Shown: positions 16,475-25,003 of the stretch, in pieces
How positions within the stretch are numbered: position 1 is the stretch's first letter
Layout: each line of letters opens with the position of its first letter
NCBI GenBank assembly: GCA_016125185.1
Contig: WGMG01000004.1
Span: 1-64,000 of the forward strand
Direction: 5' to 3'
Source: Armatimonadota bacterium
GTDB lineage: Bacteria; Armatimonadota; Fimbriimonadia; Fimbriimonadales; Fimbriimonadaceae
Length of the DNA: 64,000 bases
Translations under genes and position numbers: made by a program
The notes under the pieces: generated by a model
What the model was told of the DNA's origin: nothing
Seen by the model: only the letters and a program-made list of their open reading frames with translations
Database searches by the model: none

Positions 16475-18150
16475 CTCTGATCTTGTGCTGTTTGGTCGCC
16501 GTCGCCTCGGCTGACGACACTGCGATCAAGTCGGTGGTGGAAACACCGAGCAAAGACGTCCTCCAAAACGGCAACCTACTGCATCTGGGATCGGGCTTTA
16601 AGGTCACCATCGATAAAGCCTATCTGGCCCAGCATGTCGATCCGCAAAAGACGCAAAAGCTTCTCAATCAGCTTGCCGTCGCCGATAAGCTGACCGACTA
16701 TTCCAAAGATGGTCTGTCGGCTATCAAGGAACTCAAGGATTCTTTTTCGGAGGCTCCATCGGTTGGGCGGCTCCATCGACTCACGGTTCTGCAGAAGGTC
16801 GCTCCGATGTATGAATATGTACTTGGAAAGCTGGAGCAGTATCCGGCCGATGCGCAGGCCATCGACCAGCAGTTTCGGGCCAACCTGCGCGACCCCGTCA
16901 AGCAGTTGACGATCTTCTTTGAAGCCGCCGATACGCTGGCGACCAAGGTTCGAACCGAGGTCGATCAGTCCCTTCCCCAGGCCCAAGTGCGTCTCGTGCA
17001 ATACCGGACCAAGGACACCAGTCGGATCCCAGACCAGCCGTTCGGCTATATTCCCGCCGACGCAGAGCAGCGGGTCAAGGACTTGGTGGCCAAACTGGCC
17101 CCGAACGCCACTGACCCTCAGCCGGCCGATCTCTTGAACGGACTTCTATCCGATCTCAAGACCAAGGCAAAAGAGGGCTTCGACAAACTGAAAGGCGACT
17201 TGGACAAGATCGCGCAAGACTTCCAGACCAAACTCCAGGCCGTGATCGATCTGCCACAGTCGAATGACACTAAATGGAAGGACCTAACGGTCAACTACCA
17301 GGAGATTGTCGCCTTGTCGGGAACGATCAAGGACGAAGTGACGGCGCTTTCCGGCGCATCCGGGGCGAATGATGCGACCACGAAGGCAAGGTCTCTGCTC
17401 AGCGATCTGACCAGCTTGGTCGCCAAGATCAATGCTCTCGCCTTGACGGCCAAAGACCTGGCCACCGCGGATGCGATTACCGAGACCGCCCAGTATAAGG
17501 CTCTGGTCGCGCTGACGAAGGACATCCCGAAGGAGGTTTCCGACGATCTGCAAGGCGTGGTCACCGATATCACAAACAGCGTTCAATCGGTGCTCAATCT
17601 GCTCAACCTGACCCAGGATTTGGCAGCGATCGGCCAGGTTCTCTCGAATGCTGACAAGGACGGGGTGGTGACCTACCTGTGCAAGAAGGGCAATGTTCTG
17701 ATTGGACCGGACGGGAGCGTCGGCGACTCTAGCCTGACGCTTCAATCGTACGATAAGTTGAACCTTTCGGTGGTTGTTCCCAATCCAGCCGATGCCACCA
17801 AGCCGACGGAGATTGGCCAAGACTTCGACCTAACGGTCTGGGATACCGACCGATGGGATACCGTTGTGGCGGTGGGCTACTACCACCAAACCAGTAATCA
17901 TTGGACGAACGTCCCCATCGTGGGGCAACTGCACAAGACCTATGCGGGTCGAAGCCTTCGCGCGGCGGCTTCCACGCCTACCTTCGGCTACTCCCTGCTC
18001 ACCGTCGACTCGGACAGCAACGGCCAAACCGAGTTTGCCGTTGGCGGCTTGATCGGGCTATTCGACGATCACATCGTTGGCGGATATGCCTACAACACGG
18101 GCGGCAAGGGCGCATTCTGGTACGTCGGCTACCGCTTCGCCATTAAGTAG
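16459..18150 (+). CDS. Secreted hypothetical protein, helical with C-terminal beta domain
   Basis: 563 residues from ATG at 16459. Signal peptide at 1-19 (RLALILCCLVAVASA). Residues 40-400 are mostly amphipathic helix with many Lys/Asp/Leu, then residues 410-563 are beta-rich and end in an aromatic strand (GAFWYVGYRFAIK), as do many outer-membrane barrels. It could be a periplasmic coiled protein anchored by a small barrel. No family recognised. It overlaps the preceding small gene; a terminator hairpin follows the stop. Confidence 0.8.
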   Translation: MRGRLALILCCLVAVASADDTAIKSVVETPSKDVLQNGNLLHLGSGFKVTIDKAYLAQHVDPQKTQKLLNQLAVADKLTDYSKDGLSAIKELKDSFSEAPSVGRLHRLTVLQKVAPMYEYVLGKLEQYPADAQAIDQQFRANLRDPVKQLTIFFEAADTLATKVRTEVDQSLPQAQVRLVQYRTKDTSRIPDQPFGYIPADAEQRVKDLVAKLAPNATDPQPADLLNGLLSDLKTKAKEGFDKLKGDLDKIAQDFQTKLQAVIDLPQSNDTKWKDLTVNYQEIVALSGTIKDEVTALSGASGANDATTKARSLLSDLTSLVAKINALALTAKDLATADAITETAQYKALVALTKDIPKEVSDDLQGVVTDITNSVQSVLNLLNLTQDLAAIGQVLSNADKDGVVTYLCKKGNVLIGPDGSVGDSSLTLQSYDKLNLSVVVPNPADATKPTEIGQDFDLTVWDTDRWDTVVAVGYYHQTSNHWTNVPIVGQLHKTYAGRSLRAAASTPTFGYSLLTVDSDSNGQTEFAVGGLIGLFDDHIVGGYAYNTGGKGAFWYVGYRFAIK

Positions 18151-18157
18151 CTGTGAT

Positions 18158-18184
18158 GAGCCGGGGCTGCGGTCCCGGCTCTTT
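18158..18184. terminator. Terminator hairpin between convergent genes
   Basis: GAGCCGGG (18158-18165) pairs with CCCGGCTC (18174-18181) and TTT follows. It serves the plus-strand gene ending at 18150 and abuts the stop of the minus-strand gene at 18183. Confidence 0.75.
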
Positions 18185-19331
18185 ACCGCCTTCCGATCTT
18201 GTTTCCTTCGTTGAGGTTGGTGCCCACCACCGTGTCGGCGACGTTGAGGAACGTGTCCTTGTCCTGCATCACGGCCTGGGGCGGTAGCTGCTCGCTGTGC
18301 GTCTTCAGACCTTCGACCTTCTTAACCGCCGTGCCGATGGCGAGGAACTCGATGATGCCCGAGCCGAGCGAGTAGACGTAGGTTTTGATGCCGACCACGT
18401 CGTCTGCGCCGCAGTGCACGGCGTTCTCCATCAGGCGGGATAGGGCGCGTTCGCGGGCGTGGTACACCAACTCGGTCAGCTCGCTAATCTCGCCTCGGGC
18501 GAACGACTTGACGAACGCCGAGAGTCCGCCGGCGAAGCCGATGGAGTACACGCTGACGCCGATAACGAGTTCCAGCGGAACGTAGCCGACGTGGATCATA
18601 TTCCACATCTCCTCGCACGTCATGTCGCTCGTGGCGGGCTTCATGTCGTACTCTGGCCCATAGGCGGGGTGTCGGCTGGCGGTGCCAAGCATGACCATTT
18701 CCTGCATGCCGCCGAACTTGAGAATGCTGGTTTTGATTCCCACCACACAGTTTGCGCCCTTCTGGACGGCTTCTCTTTGAATTCGCTCGAGAGCCAGGTG
18801 GCGGGTGTGGTAGAAGACGTTGCTGAACTCTTTGATCTCGCCCCGCGCCAAGCTGCGCAGGCTGCCCATGATGCCGCCGCCGAGGCCGACCGAGTAGGCG
18901 ACGTTGCCGAACGCGAAGCTCATCGGCGTGAATCCGGCGTCGAGTTGGCAGAAAAGCTCTTGCCCGTCGGCGCTGCTGGTGAACTCGAGCGCGGTGGCGT
19001 CGTAGCCGTCGCGGTGCACGGCCGAGCCGACGCTGAGGAATTCGATGTTGCCGCTATGGATGACAAGCTCGTTGGTGACGCCAGTGATGCCGACGGCTCC
19101 GTGCAGGCCCGTCCAGGCTTCCATACGGTCGAGCGCCGACTTGCGGCCCTGGTGGATGATATCGGTGATCTGCGTCACCTCGCCGCCGGCGATGGTCTTG
19201 AGCGCGCTTCCAATGCCGCCAAGGAACCCGACGGACCAGACCGAGTTGCCAATGACAAGCTCGCCGGGGGAATAGCCCTTTTTGTGGAGGCAGTAAATCT
19301 CGTTTCCGTTGAAGCCCGTGTTGATCGGCAT
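18183..19331 (-). CDS. Triple UPF0145/YbjQ-domain protein
   Basis: 382 residues made of three tandem copies of the YbjQ-type domain, at about 1-105, 118-225 and 235-345. Each repeats the pattern G-Y-x-P-x-E-L-V-I-G-x-S-V, then GGxxSxxKxxxxGE(I/V), a helix with R-x-x-A-L-x-R, and a VVGIKT strand before a GTA or GSA turn. Single-domain members are about 105 residues and form pentamers; a role in metal binding has been suggested for the family. A covalent triple unit is unusual. The tail after residue 345 is polar and without signal. Confidence 0.85.
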   Translation of the reverse strand: MPINTGFNGNEIYCLHKKGYSPGELVIGNSVWSVGFLGGIGSALKTIAGGEVTQITDIIHQGRKSALDRMEAWTGLHGAVGITGVTNELVIHSGNIEFLSVGSAVHRDGYDATALEFTSSADGQELFCQLDAGFTPMSFAFGNVAYSVGLGGGIMGSLRSLARGEIKEFSNVFYHTRHLALERIQREAVQKGANCVVGIKTSILKFGGMQEMVMLGTASRHPAYGPEYDMKPATSDMTCEEMWNMIHVGYVPLELVIGVSVYSIGFAGGLSAFVKSFARGEISELTELVYHARERALSRLMENAVHCGADDVVGIKTYVYSLGSGIIEFLAIGTAVKKVEGLKTHSEQLPPQAVMQDKDTFLNVADTVVGTNLNEGNKIGRR

Positions 19332-19557
19332 TGTATTGGGTTAGTACGGACGAGCGGTGGTTTAGGGTGCGGTGCGGCAATTGCGGGCTTTTGGTTCTCG
19401 GTTTCCTATCCTTCTTATGCCCCTTTTAGGAGGAAGCGTGGCTAAGTAGGCTTGAGCATTCCCAATGAGGCTGACATTTCGCGATGTTTCGTGAAATTCT
19501 AGAGGGCGTTTCTTATCATCGACAAGATGCTGACCCTTCCAGGGGGCTAACCTCCTT

Positions 19558-20262
19558 TTAGGCGCTGCGCGCCGCACTGACGAAGGCGCGGACTTTGTCG
19601 GCGCTAACCCGCAGGGTGGGGCCGAAGTCGACCTTTCCCGGCACAGGGGGAGGGTTGTCGCCGAAGCACGACGCGTGGACCTGTTTCACACCCGTCGCCT
19701 TGATGATCTCGGCCACGTTATACGGTCGGATGCCGACGGCGGGCATGATCTCGATTCGGCCATCGGCCTGGTCGACGAGGTTGGCGATGACATCGAGACC
19801 CAACTGGGCGGTGGGAGCTTGGCCGGAGGTGAGCACGCGGTCGAAGCCGAGGTCGATCAGTTGCTCTAGCGCAACCATTGGGTACGGCGTAAGGTCGAAG
19901 CACCGGTGGCACGTCAGAGGCACGCCTTTGGTCGCGCGGCGGATGGCGCGCATGCCGGCCAAATCAAACTCATTTTGGTTATTCAGCACGCCGCTAACGA
20001 TCTGCAGATTGGGGAAACGCAGATCGAGAATCTGCTCGATCTGGCTGAGGACGGTGTCGGTGCCATAGTTGAACCCGCCCGGTTGCGGGCGCACCATTAC
20101 CGAGACGGGAAAAGGGGCGAGCGCCCCCATCTGCTCGGTGGTGACGAGGTAGGGCGTGATCCCGCCGACCTCCATCGCCAGGCAAAGCTCCACCCGATCA
20201 GCGCCTGCCTCCCGCGCGACAACAGCGTCGGCGAGAGAGCAGGCGATGACCTCAACGAGCAT
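19558..20262 (-). CDS. cutC: CutC family protein
   Basis: 234 residues, a TIM barrel with the family markers VEVIACSLADAVVAREAGADRVELC at the N-terminus, VMVRPQPGGFNY, VPLTCHRCFDL and the C-terminal QVHASCFGD. CutC was named for copper homeostasis in E. coli, but that role is disputed. Its start overlaps the end of the fucosidase gene by 11 bases, so here it is translated from the same transcript as a glycoside hydrolase, which hints at a carbohydrate-linked role (inference). Confidence 0.92.
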   Translation of the reverse strand: MLVEVIACSLADAVVAREAGADRVELCLAMEVGGITPYLVTTEQMGALAPFPVSVMVRPQPGGFNYGTDTVLSQIEQILDLRFPNLQIVSGVLNNQNEFDLAGMRAIRRATKGVPLTCHRCFDLTPYPMVALEQLIDLGFDRVLTSGQAPTAQLGLDVIANLVDQADGRIEIMPAVGIRPYNVAEIIKATGVKQVHASCFGDNPPPVPGKVDFGPTLRVSADKVRAFVSAARSA

Positions 20263-23200
20263 TGGCCGTCAGTTTAATCGATCGGAGGTTCATGACCGCA
20301 CCCTTCGGCATCATGCGAGCCTTGACGGTGAGTTTCGCCGCGCCGGACTTGGATATGGTTAGCGTCCCTACGTCGACGGTTTTGAAGTTGGACCATCCAC
20401 CGGTGCTCTTGACAACGAACTGCTGTTCCTGGTTTTCGAAGTAGACCGAGACGAGTGAGTCTTCGGAGGCAGGGTCGCAGGCGTACTCGACGGAGACTTT
20501 GTAGGTTCCGGGCTTGGTGGCCTTGAACTCCCAGTCGACGGAGTCGCTGGTGTCGGTCCAGTAGCCGATAGCCTTGTTGGCGTCTTCGAAGCGGGCATGG
20601 CCGCCGTGGAGATTAGCGTCCACCGCCATGAGGGTCAGGGAGCCATCCTTACCTTGAGTCGGCAGGGTGATATCGACGTCCGGCTCACCTGCCAGCGTGA
20701 CCTGAACAACGATGGGTTCGGTACGCTTCTCTTGAGGCAAAACGAGAGCAGGACCTTCCGGAGTTTGCTCTACACCGATTCGCTCCCGAACTCCGAGAAT
20801 CGATGCCGAGATGATCCTCGTTTTGAGCCCAGAAAGGACAGGCATGAACTCGTCCTTGTCGAAGACGATGCAGTAGAGCGTTTTGCCTTTGCGGGTGACG
20901 CGCCCCCACGGCATAGGTCGCGGGAAGGGGCTGGCTTCGGTTCCGTAGAGCGCTTCGGAGTTGGCGTGAACCCATTTGCCGACGCCTTCGAGCCGGTCTA
21001 CCGACGCTTCGGGAATGACGCCCAGTGAGGTCGGCCCGACGTTCAGGAGGTAGTTGCCGCCCTTGGACGCGCAGTCGATGACGTTGTAGATGAGGGTGTC
21101 GATGGACTTCCAGTTGGTGTCGTGGGCGTGGTAGCCCCACGAGCCGTTCATGGTCATGCACGACTCCCAGTCGTCCTTGATGCCGTTGGCGGGTATTTCC
21201 TGTTCAGGGGTGCCGAAGTCTCCGACGGCTCCGGCGGCGGTGGACATGCCGTTCATGCCGGCCCGACTGTTATCCACGCGGTTGTTGATGATGATGCTCG
21301 GCTTCAGCGACCGGCAGTAATTGTAGAGATCGACGCCGCGGTCGTGGTTCCAGGTGTTCTGCCATTCGCCATCGAACCAGATCACCGCCGGATCGTAGTT
21401 GGTGATGATCTCCTTGAGTTGCGCCTTCATGAACGCCACGTAGCGATCGAAGTTCGCGTGTTTGGTGTCGCGCGTATCGTACTTCTCGTGCGGGTAGAAG
21501 TCGGGGTGGTGCCAGTCCATGATGGAGTAGTAGGTGCAGAACTTGAGGCCCTGCCGCTTGCACTCCTCGCTCAGTTCCTTCAGCGGGTCGCGTTTGAACT
21601 GCGTATGGCCAATGTTCCAGGTGCCCTGCTTGCTGGGGTACATCGCAAAACCCTCGTGGTGCTTGCTGGTGATGACGATGTACTTCATGCCCGCGTCTTT
21701 GGCGGTTTGGACGATCTTCTTGGCGTCGAAATCGACGGGGTTGAACTGCTTTTGGAGCGGCTCCCAATCCTTGGCTTGAATCTGGGCGGAGTAGATCAGC
21801 CATTCGGACGCGCCGGGGTAGATCTTGCCGTTCCAGGTTCCGGCGGGGATGGAGTAGAGACCCCAGTGGATGAACATACCGAAGCGCGCGTCGCGCCACC
21901 AGGCCATACGCGCGTCCTTCTGTTCCTTGGTTTCGTGAGTGAAATCCTTGCCGAGATGGGGCGAGGCGTAGACCCCGAATTTGCTGATGTGGACGTCGCC
22001 GGGCTGAGCGCCATGGGCGAGGCGGAGAATCTTGATTTGGATGTTGGTGGCGGTGACGGGGGCGCACCGGATGAGGCGCTTTGCGCCGATGGTGGTTCCG
22101 CTAGCGATGGGGGTCCACTTACCGTTGATCTCGGCTTCGACCGAGAACGCGGCGACGTTTTGACCCTTCGAGATGTCCTCGCCGAGTTCGATCACGTCGA
22201 AGGTCGCGGACTTATAGATATGGTACGAGTTGGGACCCTCCCCTTTGATGATCAGGTTGTTGGCGAAGGTCTTTTTGATGCGGTCGTGGAAGTCGTTGAG
22301 GGCCTTGATGTCGGCGTCGGAGATGAGGCCGCGGGTGTCGGCGGGGACGTTGAGCAGGAGCGAGCCGTTGCGGCCGACCGAGTTGTAGTAGAGGTCTTCG
22401 AGCTGTTCGCCGGTTTTGACCTTGCTGTTCTCGGACTTCTTCCAGAACCAGCCCGGGCGGATGCTGACGTCGCATTCGGCGGGTACCCAGTCCTTGCCGT
22501 CTTCAGAACCCTCGCCGAGTTCGGCGTAGAGCGGGGTTCCGGGCTTGTAGCGGTCGCGGTTGATGGTGGACCAGTTGGTCTCGGAGGCGATACCGGCCTC
22601 GTTGCCGACCCAGCGGCATCCGGGGCCATTGTCGCTGAAGACGACGGCGTTGGGCTGGAGTTTGTGAACCGTGTCCAGGTAGCGCTTCCAGTCGTAAACC
22701 TGCTTTTTGCCGTTGGGGCCTTCGCCGTTAGCGCCATCGAACCAGACTTCGAAGATCGGTCCGTAGTTCGAAAGCACTTCGTGGAGCATGCCGTCGAAGG
22801 TGTCGTTGTACTGATCGGTGCCGTAGGTGGGGTGGTTGCGGTCCCACGGCGAGAGGTACACGCCCATCTTCATGCCTTCCTTCTTGCACGCCTCGGAGAG
22901 TTCCTTGAGGACGTCGCGCTTGAACGGCGACTGGGCCACGGTGTGGGTGGAGTACTTCGAGGGCCAGAGGCAGAAGCCGTCGTGGTGTTTGGCGGTGATA
23001 ATGACACCCTTCATGCCCGCCTTTTTGAACGCTTTGACCCACTGGTCGCAGTTCAATTGGGTGGGGTTGAAGGTGTCGGGATTTTCTTTTCCATTGCCCC
23101 ACTCGTTGCCAGAGAACGTGTTCGGCCCGAAATGGACAAACGCGTAGGTCTCCATCTTTTGCCATTCGAGTTGGGGACCGGATGGGACGGGCCTCGACGG

Positions 23201-23263
23201 CGAGGTTTGCGCAATACACATGGCAGAAAGCAATGCAAAAGCTACGGCGGACACGCAGTGCAT
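20252..23263 (-). CDS. Secreted double GH29 alpha-L-fucosidase
   Basis: 1003 residues from ATG at 23263: TATAAT lies six bases upstream and a signal peptide follows (cut near CIAQ, about 19). Two complete GH29 modules occur in one chain: about 30-330 (TYAFVHFGPNTFSGNEWG, nucleophile Asp176 in VWFDG) and about 445-800 (FGMFIHWGLYSIPAG, nucleophile in VIWFDGEW). Between them is a beta domain of the F5/8C type; the C-terminal 140 residues look like a carbohydrate-binding beta-sandwich. The first module resembles the alpha-1,3/1,4 subfamily, the second the broader subfamily, but this needs alignment. Probably periplasmic or exported. Overlaps cutC. Confidence 0.92.
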   Translation of the reverse strand: MHCVSAVAFALLSAMCIAQTSPSRPVPSGPQLEWQKMETYAFVHFGPNTFSGNEWGNGKENPDTFNPTQLNCDQWVKAFKKAGMKGVIITAKHHDGFCLWPSKYSTHTVAQSPFKRDVLKELSEACKKEGMKMGVYLSPWDRNHPTYGTDQYNDTFDGMLHEVLSNYGPIFEVWFDGANGEGPNGKKQVYDWKRYLDTVHKLQPNAVVFSDNGPGCRWVGNEAGIASETNWSTINRDRYKPGTPLYAELGEGSEDGKDWVPAECDVSIRPGWFWKKSENSKVKTGEQLEDLYYNSVGRNGSLLLNVPADTRGLISDADIKALNDFHDRIKKTFANNLIIKGEGPNSYHIYKSATFDVIELGEDISKGQNVAAFSVEAEINGKWTPIASGTTIGAKRLIRCAPVTATNIQIKILRLAHGAQPGDVHISKFGVYASPHLGKDFTHETKEQKDARMAWWRDARFGMFIHWGLYSIPAGTWNGKIYPGASEWLIYSAQIQAKDWEPLQKQFNPVDFDAKKIVQTAKDAGMKYIVITSKHHEGFAMYPSKQGTWNIGHTQFKRDPLKELSEECKRQGLKFCTYYSIMDWHHPDFYPHEKYDTRDTKHANFDRYVAFMKAQLKEIITNYDPAVIWFDGEWQNTWNHDRGVDLYNYCRSLKPSIIINNRVDNSRAGMNGMSTAAGAVGDFGTPEQEIPANGIKDDWESCMTMNGSWGYHAHDTNWKSIDTLIYNVIDCASKGGNYLLNVGPTSLGVIPEASVDRLEGVGKWVHANSEALYGTEASPFPRPMPWGRVTRKGKTLYCIVFDKDEFMPVLSGLKTRIISASILGVRERIGVEQTPEGPALVLPQEKRTEPIVVQVTLAGEPDVDITLPTQGKDGSLTLMAVDANLHGGHARFEDANKAIGYWTDTSDSVDWEFKATKPGTYKVSVEYACDPASEDSLVSVYFENQEQQFVVKSTGGWSNFKTVDVGTLTISKSGAAKLTVKARMMPKGAVMNLRSIKLTANAR

Positions 23264-23269
23264 GGGCTG

Positions 23270-23275
23270 ATTATA
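23270..23275 (-). promoter_or_regulatory. -10 box, leaderless-type start
   Basis: TATAAT on the minus strand six bases before the fucosidase ATG at 23263. It lies inside an in-frame extension to 23290, which argues that the extension is not translated. Confidence 0.55.
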
Positions 23276-23336
23276 TTTGATTCGGTTCACTGGGAACCTG
23301 CCAAAAGCACTGGGAGGTGGGGCTAAAAAGTGAAAA

Positions 23337-23360
23337 AACCTCGCGGGGTACCGCGAGGTT
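23337..23360 (-). terminator. Terminator of the small barrel gene
   Basis: On the minus strand AACCTCGCGG pairs with CCGCGAGGTT around a four-base loop, followed by a run of six T. It lies 25 bases after the stop of the 23385-23903 gene. Confidence 0.85.
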
Positions 23361-23384
23361 CATGTCGATTTTGGGGCGCTCGGG

Positions 23385-23903
23385 TTAGTTTCCGAACGAG
23401 TACATCGCCTGGAGGCGGAGACCGCTGAAGTCGAGGCCCTGGAGCTTCGGCATGAGCAGGTACTGGGCAGAGACGGTGACGTGCTTGCTGAGGACGACGC
23501 CCGCTTCGGCGGCGGTGAACTGTCGGAAGACCTGATCCTTGAGGTTGGTGGCGCCAATGTTCATGTTGTAGTCGTAGTAGCCGATGCCGGAGCCGATTCG
23601 GGCATAGGTCATGGCCTCGGTGCCTTCCCCGCTCTGGACTTCGAAGCCGTAGGTGACGCCGACAGTAAAGAACCGGTTGTTGGTGGCCGAGAGCGAGAGT
23701 CCGGCGATGTCGAAGCCGCCGCCCGCTCGGTGAGCTCGGTTCGCGCTGCCGATCCCAAATCCCCAGGCAAACGACGACGAACCAAAGATGTTTTTGATCG
23801 TGGCGTCTTTGGGCAAATAGGTTCCCGCGCTGATGCTAATCTGAGCCATGGCTGCGCCGCTGAGGCTGGCGAGGGCTAGTCCAAGAGTAATCCCGCGATT
23901 CAT
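23385..23903 (-). CDS. Small predicted outer-membrane beta-barrel protein
   Basis: 172 residues with a signal peptide (cut after GAAMAQ, about 21). The mature part alternates hydrophobic and polar residues in strands (FFTVGVTYGFEV, GSGIGYYDYNMNIG, VTVSAQYLLMPKL) and ends LRLQAMYSFGN, close to the aromatic C-terminal signature of barrels. Eight strands would fit. No family recognised. A rho-independent terminator follows, so it is likely monocistronic. Confidence 0.75.
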   Translation of the reverse strand: MNRGITLGLALASLSGAAMAQISISAGTYLPKDATIKNIFGSSSFAWGFGIGSANRAHRAGGGFDIAGLSLSATNNRFFTVGVTYGFEVQSGEGTEAMTYARIGSGIGYYDYNMNIGATNLKDQVFRQFTAAEAGVVLSKHVTVSAQYLLMPKLQGLDFSGLRLQAMYSFGN

Positions 23904-24060
23904 TTCTTTTCCATTGTAGCTATAGAAGCCACGTATTTATTCTAGGTTACGAAAGTTCTTTCCTTAGGTTTGGGGGTTTTGAGGCGGATTTTTGGGCTGG
24001 CTGCTTGTTGGTTTTGGTGAGTTGAGAATTTTGCGGATTGTGGACTGGGACCTGGGCGCA

Positions 24061-24091
24061 TTTTGAGGCGGGCATTTTGCCCGCCTCAAAA
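24061..24091 (-). terminator. Strong hairpin terminator
   Basis: Perfect 13-bp stem (TTTTGAGGCGGGC) with a five-base loop, flanked by A and T runs, just past the stop of the minus gene at 24099. The 195 bases between 23903 and 24099 hold no other feature. Confidence 0.8.
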
Positions 24092-24098
24092 CATGCTA

Positions 24099-24866
24099 CT
24101 ACTGCACAACCGAAGCTTCGCCACCGGCGTCGGAGGATTGCCAGGTCGCCGCGATGCCCGCGTTGGCCAGCTTCTTCGCCATATCCGCGGTCACCACGGC
24201 TTGAGCCTTCGTGTCTTTGCCGGAATTGGTTTGCGAATCGTATTCGGCCTGTTCGCGATGGTCCTGGTCCGAGACTTGGCGATACAGTTCGCGGAGTTTG
24301 GATTCCAGGTCGCGTAGGGCGTCGTCCTTAGTCACACCAGCGCCTTCCGGCTTGTTTTGGGCGATGAGGCCAGCGAGGGTGCGGGCGGCGAGTTCGTTAA
24401 TGTCCTGATGCCCTTGCTCGTGCTGGAGGTACACCGACGGATTCGTGAATCCGCTTCGTCGCCATGAAGTCTTGGTGTCGAAGCCGGACGCCACGTGCGC
24501 CTCGGTGAGGATCGCTGTCGTATGGTTGCGGTCGATCGTCACAAAACGGCACCGATAATCGAGGTTGATGAACCCGTCAGTGAACACGCCGTCGTTGGAG
24601 GCAACCTGGTCGTCAACCCGGAAGTCGTTTCCGGTCAGCCGGTGGTAAGGCAACTTACCGAAAACCATCCGCGCCTTCCAAGCTGGAGAATCGTAGTTAT
24701 CGGCCACGTACTTGCGGCCTTGGCGGTAGAAGTCGGCGCTTTGAGTGCCGAGCGCCTTTTGGGTGTCGAATCGATGGAGTCGCAGACCGGCGCCATAGAC
24801 GGTCACGAGCAGGGCGGCGGTGAGCAGGGTCGCCGTGGCGTATCGGAAAGTCGCGGGAAATCTCAT
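24099..24866 (-). CDS. Exported HExxH-motif protein (DUF922-like, putative zinc protease)
   Basis: 255 residues with an N-terminal hydrophobic segment (about 8-26) that may be an uncleaved anchor or signal. HEQGH at 149-153, preceded by a hydrophobic residue pair and followed by a helix (QDINELAARTL), is the zincin pattern and resembles DUF922 proteins. A third metal ligand is not obvious; His or Glu residues near DQDHREQAEYD (about 200-210) are candidates. The substrate is unknown. Hairpin terminator downstream. Confidence 0.6.
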   Translation of the reverse strand: MRFPATFRYATATLLTAALLVTVYGAGLRLHRFDTQKALGTQSADFYRQGRKYVADNYDSPAWKARMVFGKLPYHRLTGNDFRVDDQVASNDGVFTDGFINLDYRCRFVTIDRNHTTAILTEAHVASGFDTKTSWRRSGFTNPSVYLQHEQGHQDINELAARTLAGLIAQNKPEGAGVTKDDALRDLESKLRELYRQVSDQDHREQAEYDSQTNSGKDTKAQAVVTADMAKKLANAGIAATWQSSDAGGEASVVQ

Positions 24867-24954
24867 CGGTAGTCTGTTATACAGGCGCGCCGATGAAGGA
24901 CGTATGAAGAACGATTTGTACCGGAGGCAGGTTCAAAAACCTCGTAAAAAAAGA

Positions 24955-24980
24955 GCGGGCCCGGGGAAGTCGGGGCCCGC
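24955..24980 (-). terminator. Terminator of the secretin gene
   Basis: On the minus strand GCGGGCCC pairs with GGGCCCGC around a ten-base loop and is followed by CTTTTTTT. It lies 24 bases past the stop at 25004. Confidence 0.88.
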
Positions 24981-25003
24981 TTAACCACGCTTTGGATGGC
25001 GTT

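Noticed and set aside
21122-23326. 734-codon open frame on the plus strand
   Set aside because: Antisense to the double GH29 gene; Val/Gly/Asp-rich composition typical of a shadow in GC-rich DNA, with no motif.
24099-24866. Peptidase activity as an established function
   Set aside because: Only HEQGH is visible and no third metal ligand could be placed, so it is kept as putative.
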